From CAVXGU01 sp963761615 (GTDB taxonomy: Bacteria > Acidobacteriota > Vicinamibacteria > Vicinamibacterales > CAVVIG01), in contig CAVXGU010000003.1 of the NCBI GenBank assembly GCA_963761615.1, positions 682,001-746,000 of the forward strand: a stretch of 64,000 nucleotides of DNA, given 5' to 3'. Numbering within the stretch: position 1 is the stretch's first letter; each line of letters opens with the position of its first letter. Below, one piece after another: positions 54,548 through 62,505 of the stretch. Below the pieces are notes generated by a model. The model made no database searches and was not told where the DNA came from. It saw only the letters and a program-made list of their open reading frames with translations. The translations under genes were made by a program, and so were the position numbers.

Positions 54548-56386
54548 GTGCCCGAAGAAGGGCTTTTCTACCATCTCAAGCGGTTCGTCGTCGGCAAGCC
54601 GATCCCGTCGCACCTGGCCCACCACGAGCGGCTGTCGCGGCTGACCGGTCTGGCGGTTCTCTCGTCGGACCCGCTGTCGTCGGTCGCCTACGCCACCGAG
54701 GAGATCCTCCGCGTCCTGATCCTGGTGGGCGCCAGCGCGCTGACGATCGCGACGCCGATCGCCATCACGATCGCGGCCATCCTGGCGATCGTCGTCTTCT
54801 CGTACCGCCAGACGCTGCACGCGTACCCGAGCGGGGGCGGCGCCTACATCGTCGCGAAGGAGAACCTCGGCGAGAGCCCGGCGCTCATCGCGGCCGCCTC
54901 GCTGCTCATCGACTACGTGCTGACGGTGGCCGTGAGCATCGCGGCCGGCGTGGCCGCGCTCACCTCGGCCTTCCCGGCGTGGCACGTCAACCGGGTCGAG
55001 CTGACGCTGGTCTTCGTGGCGCTGCTCATGCTCGGCAACCTGCGCGGCATCCGGGAGTCGGGGCGCATCTTCGCGGTGCCGACGTACTTCTTCGTCGTCA
55101 CGATCCTGACGCTGATGGTCGTCGGCGCCTGGCACTGGGTGACGGGGACGGTCGCGCCGGTGACGGCCGCCGCCCAGCTGGTGCCGACGGGTCAGACGCT
55201 GACGCTGTTCCTCCTCCTGACGGCGTTCTCGAACGGCTGCACGGCGATGACGGGCGTGGAGGCCGTGTCGAACGGCGTGCCGGCGTTCAAGCCGCCGGAA
55301 TCGAAGAACGCCGCCGCGACGATGCTGATGATGGCGGTGCTCTCGATCTCGATGTTCCTCGGCATCACGTTCCTGGCGCACGCGTACCGGATCATCCCGA
55401 GCGATCAGGAGACCGTCATCTCGCAGCTCGCCCGCGGGGTCTTCGGGAGCCGCGGCGTGCCGTACTTCGCGGTCCAGGGCGCGACGATGCTGATCCTCGT
55501 GCTGGCGGCGAACACCGCCTACGCGGACTTTCCCCGGCTGGCGTCGATTCTGGCGCGCGACCGCTACGTGCCGCGCCAGTTCATGAACCAGGGCGATCGC
55601 CTCGCGTTCTCGAACGGGATCGCCGGCCTCAGCGTGCTGGCCGCGGTGCTGCTCGTCCTGTTCGGCGGCGACACGCACGCGCTCATCCCGCTCTACATGA
55701 TCGGCGTGTTCGTGTCGTTCACGCTGTCGCAGGCCGGGATGGTGATCCACTGGCGGCGGCTGCGGACGCCGGGATGGCAGGTGAGCGCCATCATCAACGG
55801 CTTCGGCGCGATCGTCACCGGCCTGGTGCTGCTGGTCGTCGGCGCCACCAAGGCGCACGAAGGCGCCTGGATCATCATGCTGCTGATCCCGCTGAACGTG
55901 CTCTTCTTCAAGATCACCCACCGCCACTACGACGGCGTGGCCGAGCAGCTCTCGCTCCGGGGCTGGCAGTCGCACGGGCCGCGGCGGAACACGGTCGTCG
56001 TGCCGATCAGCGGGATCCAGCGCGCGGTCGTCGAAGCACTCGACTACGCGCGGTCGCTCTCGCCCGACGTGCGCGCGGTGTACATCGACGTCGACCCGTC
56101 GGCGACGACACAGCTCCAGACGCACTGGACGGAGTGGGGGCGCGGCATCCCGCTCGTCGTCCTCGAGTCGCCCTACCGCTCGCTCATGGAGCCGCTGCTG
56201 GAGTACATCGGCGAGATCCATGCCGCCCGTCCGGACGACTACGTGACGGTGGTCCTGCCCGAGTTCGTGCCGGCGCGCTGGTGGCACCACCTGTTCCACA
56301 ACCAGCGGGCGCTCCTCATCAAGGGCGCGCTGCTGTTCGCCCCGAATACCGTCGTGACGAGCGTGCCGTTCCATCTGAGGCACTGA
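54548..56386 (+). CDS. kimA: KimA-like potassium transporter (APC superfamily)
   Basis: The GTG at 54548 is preferred because GGAGG lies 5 bases upstream. The 612-residue protein has twelve membrane helices with HERLSRLTGLAVLSSDPLSSVAYATEEILRVL at the N-terminus and YPSGGGAYIVAKENLG in helix 2-3, both conserved in the KimA/YdaO branch. A C-terminal cytosolic UspA-like domain (from about residue 470) follows, the c-di-AMP-binding part in characterised KimA. The riboswitch in front supports potassium as the substrate. It is first in an operon with the KdpD C-terminal half and kdpE. Confidence 0.88.
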   Translation: MPEEGLFYHLKRFVVGKPIPSHLAHHERLSRLTGLAVLSSDPLSSVAYATEEILRVLILVGASALTIATPIAITIAAILAIVVFSYRQTLHAYPSGGGAYIVAKENLGESPALIAAASLLIDYVLTVAVSIAAGVAALTSAFPAWHVNRVELTLVFVALLMLGNLRGIRESGRIFAVPTYFFVVTILTLMVVGAWHWVTGTVAPVTAAAQLVPTGQTLTLFLLLTAFSNGCTAMTGVEAVSNGVPAFKPPESKNAAATMLMMAVLSISMFLGITFLAHAYRIIPSDQETVISQLARGVFGSRGVPYFAVQGATMLILVLAANTAYADFPRLASILARDRYVPRQFMNQGDRLAFSNGIAGLSVLAAVLLVLFGGDTHALIPLYMIGVFVSFTLSQAGMVIHWRRLRTPGWQVSAIINGFGAIVTGLVLLVVGATKAHEGAWIIMLLIPLNVLFFKITHRHYDGVAEQLSLRGWQSHGPRRNTVVVPISGIQRAVVEALDYARSLSPDVRAVYIDVDPSATTQLQTHWTEWGRGIPLVVLESPYRSLMEPLLEYIGEIHAARPDDYVTVVLPEFVPARWWHHLFHNQRALLIKGALLFAPNTVVTSVPFHLRH

Positions 56387-56390
56387 CGCC

Positions 56391-57812
56391 ATGGTCACGA
56401 CGGCCGCGCTCAGCCTGCTCCTGGTCGTCCTGGTCGTCGCGACGACCGGCACGCTGCGGGTCGCGATTGCCGCGTCGATCGCCGCCGACCTGGCGCTCAA
56501 CTACTTCTTCATGCCGCCGTACCGGACGCTGACGATCGCGGACCCGCAGAACTGGGTCGCGCTCTTCGCGTTCCTCGCCGTCAGCGCCACGGCGAGCTCG
56601 CTGTCATCGTCCGCCCGCGCGAGGGCGCGGGAGGCAATGGACCGGCGCGACGAGCTCGCGAGGCTGTTCGACCTCAGCCGCGACGTGCTGCTCACGACCG
56701 ACAGCCGCGATGCGGTCGTGAAGCTCGCCGAGGCCGTGTCCCGGCGCTTCGAGCTGGAGGCGGTCGCGATCTGCCTGCCCGGCGATTCGGACTGGGAGGT
56801 CTCGAGCGCCGGTCCGCCGGTGGAGCTCGATCGCCAGGCCCTCTCGTCCGCGTTCGCGGCGGCGTCGGCGCAGATCGAGTTCGACGCGCACGCCCGCACT
56901 TACAGCGGCCACGGCGTGATGCCCGTGGGCGGCCAGATGGGCCGGATCGTGCCGCTTCGGGTCGGCACCCGGGCGGTGGGCCTGCTGGTGGCCGCGGGGC
57001 GGCCGATCGAGCCCGGGACGCTCGACGCGCTCGCGGGCGTCGTGGCCATCGCGATCGAGCGCGCGCAGCTGCTCGAGGCCCGGAAGGCCGCCGAGCTGGC
57101 GCGGCAGGGGGACGCGCTCAAGTCGGCGCTGCTCGCCTCGCTCGCGCACGACCTGCGCACGCCGCTGACGGCCATCCGCGTCGCGGCGAGCAACCTGAAC
57201 GCGTCGTGGCTCCAGGAACCCGACCGGCGCGAACAGAGCGACCTCATCCTCGCTGAAGTCGAGCGGCTCGACCGCCTGTTCCAGAACATCCTCGACATGG
57301 CGCGCATCGACGCGGGCGCCGTGTCGCCGGAGCTCCGCTGGGTCCACCCGGCCGAGATCGCCGAAGCCGCACGCAGTCAGGTGGAGCACGTGCTGCGCCG
57401 GCGCCGGGTCGACGTCTCGGTCCCGTCCGACGGGCTCGTCCGCGTCGATCCCCGGTTGATCGCGTCGGCTCTGGCCCGCCTGCTGGAGAACGCGGCGCAG
57501 TACTCGCCGGCCGACACGCCGATCGGCCTGACGATGGCGATCACCCCGGAGGGCGTCACCGCGACGGTCCGCGACCACGGCCCCGGGATCGCGGCGGCCG
57601 ACATCCCGCACCTGTTCGACCGGTTCTACCGGGGTGTCGCCGCGAAGGAGCACGCGTCGGGGACGGGCATGGGCCTCTCGATCGCGCGCGGGATCCTGGC
57701 GGCGGAGGGCGGCCGGGTCTGGGGGGAGAACGCGCCCGACGGCGGCGCGCGGTTCACCATCGCCGTCCCGGCGGAAACGCGCGAAGGCCCGCCGGCCGCG
57801 GGGGAGGTATGA
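56391..57812 (+). CDS. kdpD: KdpD C-terminal half: DUF4118-GAF-histidine kinase
   Basis: A 473-residue protein. The N-terminal two to three helices resemble the latter part of the KdpD membrane domain (ALNYFFMPPYRTLTIADPQNWVALFAFL). A GAF domain (about 90-225), a HisKA with the phospho-accepting His in SLAHDLRTPLTAIR, and a HATPase with LLENAAQYS and GTGMGLSIARGIL follow. The KdpD N-terminal domain and Usp domain are absent here and encoded by a separate gene on the other strand at 58678-59814. It overlaps kdpE by 4 bases. Confidence 0.87.
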   Translation: MVTTAALSLLLVVLVVATTGTLRVAIAASIAADLALNYFFMPPYRTLTIADPQNWVALFAFLAVSATASSLSSSARARAREAMDRRDELARLFDLSRDVLLTTDSRDAVVKLAEAVSRRFELEAVAICLPGDSDWEVSSAGPPVELDRQALSSAFAAASAQIEFDAHARTYSGHGVMPVGGQMGRIVPLRVGTRAVGLLVAAGRPIEPGTLDALAGVVAIAIERAQLLEARKAAELARQGDALKSALLASLAHDLRTPLTAIRVAASNLNASWLQEPDRREQSDLILAEVERLDRLFQNILDMARIDAGAVSPELRWVHPAEIAEAARSQVEHVLRRRRVDVSVPSDGLVRVDPRLIASALARLLENAAQYSPADTPIGLTMAITPEGVTATVRDHGPGIAAADIPHLFDRFYRGVAAKEHASGTGMGLSIARGILAAEGGRVWGENAPDGGARFTIAVPAETREGPPAAGEV

Positions 57813-58519
57813 ACCGCCTGCCGCGCATCCTGCTCGTCGACGACGAAGTGTCGATCCAGCGGGCCGTGGCGCCGCTGCTGCGCTCGCGCGGCTACGAAGT
57901 CGACGTGGCGGCGACCGGCGCCGCGGCGCTCGCCTTCATGAAGTCCCGCCCGCCCGACCTGGTCGTGCTCGATCTGGGGCTGCCCGATCTCGAGGGCACC
58001 GAGGTGTGCCGGCGCATCCGCGCGGCGGGCGCCACGCCGATCATCGTCCTGTCGGCGCGCACGGCGGAAGGCGACAAGGTCGAAGCCCTCGATCTCGGCG
58101 CGGACGACTACATCACGAAACCGTTCAGCGCCGAGGAGCTGCTCGCGCGGGTCCGCGTCGCGCTGCGGCGCGTGTTCCTCGGAGACGAGGCCCCGACGGG
58201 GCGTCTCACCTGCGGCGATCTCGCGATCGACTACGACCGCCGGCGTGCGCTCCGGGGCGGCGAGGAGATCCGGCTGACGCCGAAGGAATTCGAGCTGCTC
58301 GAGCTGCTCGCCCGCAACCAGGGCCGCGTCCTGACCCACCGTACGATTCTGCGGACCATCTGGGGCAGCCACGCCGTCGACCATCCCGAGCACCTGTGGG
58401 TGCTCGTCAAGCAGCTGCGGAAGAAGATCGAGCCGGACCCGGCGAATCCCCGGTACGTGATCAGCGAGCCCTGGGTCGGCTACCGGTTCGCCGTCGACGC
58501 GGAGCCGGACGCGACCTAG
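57809..58519 (+). CDS. kdpE: KdpE-like response regulator (OmpR family)
   Basis: A 236-residue regulator with an intact receiver (LLVDDE, phosphoacceptor in VVLDLGLPDL, LSART, and KPFSAEELLARV). The winged-helix effector domain has RLTPKEFELLELLARNQGRVLTHRTILRTIWG and VLVKQLRKKIEPDPANPRYVISEPWVGYRF, as in KdpE. It would activate kdp transcription when potassium is scarce. It is preceded by GGGGAGG and overlaps the kinase gene. Confidence 0.93.
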   Translation: MNRLPRILLVDDEVSIQRAVAPLLRSRGYEVDVAATGAAALAFMKSRPPDLVVLDLGLPDLEGTEVCRRIRAAGATPIIVLSARTAEGDKVEALDLGADDYITKPFSAEELLARVRVALRRVFLGDEAPTGRLTCGDLAIDYDRRRALRGGEEIRLTPKEFELLELLARNQGRVLTHRTILRTIWGSHAVDHPEHLWVLVKQLRKKIEPDPANPRYVISEPWVGYRFAVDAEPDAT

Positions 58520-58536
58520 GGACCTACAGGATTTTC

Positions 58537-58604
58537 GAGATCGACGCCGCCCCGAGATCGGCGTCGCGCCGAGATCGACGTCGCCTCGAGATCGATGTAG
58601 CCGC
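58537..58604. repeat. Four 17-bp tandem repeat units
   Basis: The core GAGATCG(A/G)(C/T)G recurs at 58537, 58554, 58571 and 58588, exactly 17 bases apart, with variable tails (CCGCCCC, TCGCGCC, TCGCCTC, TAGCCGC). It lies between the convergent kdpE and KdpD-N genes. This is a short intergenic tandem repeat of unknown role. Confidence 0.8.
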
Positions 58605-58647
58605 GGACCTTCAGGTCCGCCAATGCGAAGCCGGCCTGAAGGCCGGC
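58603..58647. terminator. Two adjacent perfect hairpins between convergent genes
   Basis: GCGGACCT/AGGTCCGC (58603-58610 and 58613-58620) and GCCGGCCT/AGGCCGGC (58630-58637 and 58640-58647) are each perfect 8-bp stems with 2-base loops. They could stop transcription from both sides or be part of an intergenic repeat family. No long T-run is present. Confidence 0.5.
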
Positions 58648-58677
58648 CGCTACGGCCAAACGAAAACAGCTCTAAGA

Positions 58678-59814
58678 TTAGGAACCGGTGAGCGGGACGA
58701 CCTGCACCGCCGAATCGGGCACGGCGCGCAGGAAGCGGTCCAGCGTGGAGCCGCGCCACAGCACTTCCCACCGCGATCGCGCGCTCTGGCCGAAGATGAC
58801 GTGCGTGACGCCTTCGCGCTGGGCGAAGGCAATCAGGCCGTCCGCCGGCCGGTCCGCCCTGACGCGCACGACGGTGGCGCCCAGCGTCTCGGCCAGGCGG
58901 ATGTTCTGCTGCAGGGCCTCCGAGTCGCGGGGCTCGATGCGGTCGGGCTTCTCCCGCGGCGTCTCCACGTACACGGCGTACCATTTCGATCCCAGGCGGC
59001 CCGCGATCCGGGCGCCCGTCCGGATGACGCGGGGCGCCAGGGCGTTCGAGCTCATGCAGACCATGACGCGCTCCGGGATGAGCGCCGGTTCGAGCCCCTC
59101 GCGCGCCCGGTAGCTGGCGGCCTTTTCGCCGACCTCGTCGGCCACCGCCCGCAGCGCGAGCTCGCGGAGCGTCGACAGGTTGCCCTTGCGGAAGAAGTTC
59201 GTCAGGGCCTGTTCGACCTTCTCGGGGCGGTAGATCTTGCCCTCCCGCAGCCGCTCGCGCAGCTCCTCGACGGTGACGTCGACGTTGATGATCTCGTCCG
59301 CCCGGTCGAGGAACGTGTCCGGGACGGTCTCACGCACGCGCACGCCGGTCGCCCGGGCGACGGCGTCGTTGAGCGTCTCGAGGTGCTGGATGTTGACGGC
59401 CGTCATCACGTGGATGCCGGCGGCGAGGATGTCGAGCACGTCCTCGTAGCGCTTGGAGTGGCGGCTGCCCGGGACGTTCGTGTGCGCCAGCTCGTCGACG
59501 ATGCAGACCTGGGGCCTCCTCGCGAGAATCGCCGCGACGTCCATCTCCTCCATGACCACGCCGCGGTACGCCACTCGCCGGCGGGGGATCACTTCGAGGT
59601 CCTTCAGCTGCGCCTCGGTGTCGCCCCGGCCGTAGGTCTCCACGTAGCCGACGACGACGTCGAGGCCGCGGGCCCGCAGGGCGTGCGCCTCCTGCAGCAT
59701 CTCGTAGGTCTTACCCACGCCGGGCGCGGCACCCACGTAAATCCGGAGGCGCGCCCGATCCCGTTCCTTGATGCGCGCCAGCAGGGCGTCGGCGGTGGGG
59801 CGGGACTCGGGCAT
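58678..59814 (-). CDS. kdpD: KdpD N-terminal half: sensor and Usp domain only
   Basis: A 378-residue protein. The KdpD domain opens with ARLRIYVGAAPGVGKTYEMLQEA (Walker A) and has VVVGYVETYGR, VCIVDELAHTNVPGSRHSKRYEDVL and TAVNIQHLETLND. A Usp domain (about 245-375) includes RVMVCMSSNALAPRVI and SKWYAVYVETP. It ends before the membrane helices and kinase. Length and content match residues 1-370 of ordinary KdpD. It is the last gene of the kdp operon, 14 bases after kdpB, and must act with the kinase half encoded on the + strand. Confidence 0.92.
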   Translation of the reverse strand: MPESRPTADALLARIKERDRARLRIYVGAAPGVGKTYEMLQEAHALRARGLDVVVGYVETYGRGDTEAQLKDLEVIPRRRVAYRGVVMEEMDVAAILARRPQVCIVDELAHTNVPGSRHSKRYEDVLDILAAGIHVMTAVNIQHLETLNDAVARATGVRVRETVPDTFLDRADEIINVDVTVEELRERLREGKIYRPEKVEQALTNFFRKGNLSTLRELALRAVADEVGEKAASYRAREGLEPALIPERVMVCMSSNALAPRVIRTGARIAGRLGSKWYAVYVETPREKPDRIEPRDSEALQQNIRLAETLGATVVRVRADRPADGLIAFAQREGVTHVIFGQSARSRWEVLWRGSTLDRFLRAVPDSAVQVVPLTGS

Positions 59815-59828
59815 CGCCACGCGCCCTC

Positions 59829-61871
59829 CTAGGCGAGCCTCAGGGCGGTCACGAGGAGGTCGATGCCCTTGATCCCGATGAAGGGCAGGACGATCCCGCC
59901 GAGGCCGTAAATCAACATGTTGCGGCGCAGGATGGCCGCGGCGCCGAGGGGCCGGTAGGGGATGCCGCGCAGCGCCAGGGGGATCAACGCGATGATGATG
60001 ATCGCGTTGAAGATCACCGCCGACAGGATGGCCGATTCCGGCGTGGCCAGGTGCATCACGTTGAGGACCGCGAGCTGCGGGAAGGCCAGGACGAACATCG
60101 CCGGAATGATCGCGAAGTACTTCGCCACGTCGTTTGCGATGGAGAAGGTCGTCAGGGCGCCGCGCGTCATGAGCAGCTGCTTGCCGATCTCGACGATCTC
60201 GATGAGCTTGGTCGGGTTCGAGTCCAGATCGACCATGTTGCCCGCTTCTTTCGCGGCCGTCGTGCCGGTGTTCATCGCGACGCCGACGTCGGCCTGCGCG
60301 AGCGCCGGCGCGTCGTTGGTGCCGTCGCCCGTCATGGCCACGAGCTTGCCTTCGGCCTGCTCGCGCTTGATGAGCGTCATCTTGTCCTCGGGCGTCGCCT
60401 GCGCGAGGAAGTCGTCGACGCCCGCCTCCTCGGCGATCGACGCGGCGGTGAGGGGATTGTCGCCGGTAATCATGATCGTCCGGATGCCCATCGCCCGCAG
60501 GTGCGCGAACCGCTGGCGCATGCCGCCCTTGACGACGTCCTTCAGGTGAATGACGCCCAGCACGCGCGAGGGTTCCGCCACGACCAGCGGGGTCCCTCCG
60601 CTGCGCGCGATGCGGTCGACGATCGCGGCGACGTCGGTCGAAGACGCCCCGCCGTGGGCCTGCAGGTAGGCGGCGACCGCGTCGGCCGCGCCCTTGCGGA
60701 TCTGCCGCGGCCCGATGTCGACGCCGGACATGCGCGTGTGCGCGGAGAACGGCACGAACACGGCCTCCCGGTCGGACAGCTCGCGCCCGCGGATGCCGTA
60801 GCGCTCCTTGGCCAGGACGACGATCGAGCGGCCTTCCGGCGTCTCGTCGGCGAGCGAGGCCAGCTGGGCCGCGTCGGCGAGCTCGGCTTCCGGAACGCCC
60901 GGGGCCGGCACGAACTCGGTCGCCTGGCGGTTGCCCAGCGTGATCGTGCCCGTCTTGTCGAGAAGCAGCGTGTTGACATCTCCCGCCGCCTCGACGGCGC
61001 GCCCCGACATGGCGAGGACGTTGTGCTGCACGAGACGATCCATCCCGGCGATCCCGATCGCCGAGATGAGCGCGCCGATCGTCGTCGGAATGAGGCAGAC
61101 GAGCAGCGCGATCAGGACCGGGATCGGGATCGTCGTGCCGGCGTAGCGGGCGAAGGGCTGCAGGGTGACGACGACGAGCAGGAAGACCAGGGTCAGCACG
61201 GACAGGAGGATGGTCAGGGCGATCTCGTTCGGCGTCTTCTGGCGCTCGGCTCCCTCGACGAGCGCGATCATCCGGTCCAGGAAGCTGTGCCCGGGATCGG
61301 AGGTCACCCGCACCTTGATCCAGTCGGAAATCACCCGCGTGCCGCCGGTCACGCTGGACCGGTCGCCGCCCGACTCCCGGATCACCGGCGCCGACTCGCC
61401 CGTGATCGCCGACTCGTCCACCGACGCCACCCCTTCGACGATCTCGCCGTCTGCCGGGATGAACTCGCCCGCGCGCACCAGCACCAGATCGTTTCTGCGA
61501 AGGCTCGCCGCGGGCACCGGCTCGGTGCGGTCGCCTTCCGTCACCCGGTTCGCCACCGTCTCGGTCCGCGTCCGTCGGAGGGTATCGGCCTGCGCCTTGC
61601 CGCGCCCTTCCGCCATCGCCTCCGCGAAGTTCGCGAACAGCACCGTGAACCACAGCCAGAACGCGATCTGACCCGTGAAGAGCGGCTGTCCGGTCCGGCC
61701 GACCAGTTCCTGGACGAACACCGCCGTCGTCAGCACGCTCCCGACCTCGACGATGAACATCACCGGGTTCCTGATCTGGACCCTGGGATCGAGCTTCCGG
61801 AGGGACTCGGCCACGGCCTGACGGACGATGCCGGGATCCCAGATCGAGACCGTGCGCGCGCGTTCTGACAT
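59829..61871 (-). CDS. kdpB: Potassium-transporting ATPase, ATP-binding subunit
   Basis: The 680-residue P-type ATPase subunit of KdpFABC. The start at 61871 follows AGGAG. Seen are TGES (157-160, with the regulatory serine), the phosphorylated D305 in DKTGTITLGNR, the ATP-binding KGAADAVAAYL and the hinge TGDGTNDAPALAQADVGVAM. It energises potassium entry through KdpA. It is encoded after kdpC here, unlike the usual A-B-C order. Confidence 0.97.
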   Translation of the reverse strand: MSERARTVSIWDPGIVRQAVAESLRKLDPRVQIRNPVMFIVEVGSVLTTAVFVQELVGRTGQPLFTGQIAFWLWFTVLFANFAEAMAEGRGKAQADTLRRTRTETVANRVTEGDRTEPVPAASLRRNDLVLVRAGEFIPADGEIVEGVASVDESAITGESAPVIRESGGDRSSVTGGTRVISDWIKVRVTSDPGHSFLDRMIALVEGAERQKTPNEIALTILLSVLTLVFLLVVVTLQPFARYAGTTIPIPVLIALLVCLIPTTIGALISAIGIAGMDRLVQHNVLAMSGRAVEAAGDVNTLLLDKTGTITLGNRQATEFVPAPGVPEAELADAAQLASLADETPEGRSIVVLAKERYGIRGRELSDREAVFVPFSAHTRMSGVDIGPRQIRKGAADAVAAYLQAHGGASSTDVAAIVDRIARSGGTPLVVAEPSRVLGVIHLKDVVKGGMRQRFAHLRAMGIRTIMITGDNPLTAASIAEEAGVDDFLAQATPEDKMTLIKREQAEGKLVAMTGDGTNDAPALAQADVGVAMNTGTTAAKEAGNMVDLDSNPTKLIEIVEIGKQLLMTRGALTTFSIANDVAKYFAIIPAMFVLAFPQLAVLNVMHLATPESAILSAVIFNAIIIIALIPLALRGIPYRPLGAAAILRRNMLIYGLGGIVLPFIGIKGIDLLVTALRLA

Positions 61872-61885
61872 GCCTGGTGCTCCTG

Positions 61886-62473
61886 CTAGCGAGCCGCCGC
61901 CGGCGGGCCCAGCGTGGCGTCGAGGTCGAGGTTCAGCTCGAGGACGTTGACGCGCGCACGGCCGAAGAAGCCCCACGCCGGCGCCTGCGTGTGCGCGGCG
62001 ACGAGGCTGCGGACGCGCTCGATCGCGACGCCCCTGGCCCGGGCCACGCGCGGCGCCTGCAGCGCCGCGGCGTCGGGTGGGATGTCGGGATCGAGCCCCC
62101 CGCCGCTCGCGGTCACCATCTCCGACGGCACGCGGCCGGCCGGCACGCGCTCGAGCGTCGTCACGGCCGCGAGGCGCGCCTCGACGGCCTTCAACTGTTC
62201 GGGGTTCGAGGGTCCGTCGTTGCTGCCGCCCGCCGCCGCCGCGTCGTAGTCGACGGCCGACGGGCGCGGGTGGAAGTACGCGGGGCGCGCGAACCCCTGG
62301 GCGATCAGGCGCGAGCCGACGATGGTGCCGTCGGCGCGCCGGATCAGGCTGCCATCGGCCTGGGCGGGGAAGGCGGCACGTCCGAGCGCCCAGACGGCGA
62401 TCGGGTACACGCCGCCGAAGAGCAGCATCGTGACCGCCGTGAACCGGATGCCGTGCTTCAGCTCTTCGAGCAT
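61886..62473 (-). CDS. kdpC: Potassium-transporting ATPase subunit C
   Basis: A 195-residue protein with one N-terminal membrane helix (FTAVTMLLFGGVYPIAVWALG) and a periplasmic domain with GSRLIAQGFARPAYFHPRPSA, DPDIPPDAAALQAPRVARARG and RVNVLELNLDLD, all diagnostic for KdpC. It stabilises the KdpA-KdpB complex. It lies between kdpA (32 bases) and kdpB (14 bases). Confidence 0.95.
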   Translation of the reverse strand: MLEELKHGIRFTAVTMLLFGGVYPIAVWALGRAAFPAQADGSLIRRADGTIVGSRLIAQGFARPAYFHPRPSAVDYDAAAAGGSNDGPSNPEQLKAVEARLAAVTTLERVPAGRVPSEMVTASGGGLDPDIPPDAAALQAPRVARARGVAIERVRSLVAAHTQAPAWGFFGRARVNVLELNLDLDATLGPPAAAR

Positions 62474-62505
62474 CGCTGTCCTCGCTCCTCGATCGGCGGC
62501 GGCCG

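Noticed and set aside
59000..59120. c-di-AMP binding motif (SxS-x20-FTAxY) in the Usp domain of the KdpD N-terminal protein
   Set aside because: The sequence reads MSSNAL and later SKWYAVYVE, which is closer to the E. coli form. The motif known from Staphylococcus is not present, so direct c-di-AMP binding is not claimed.
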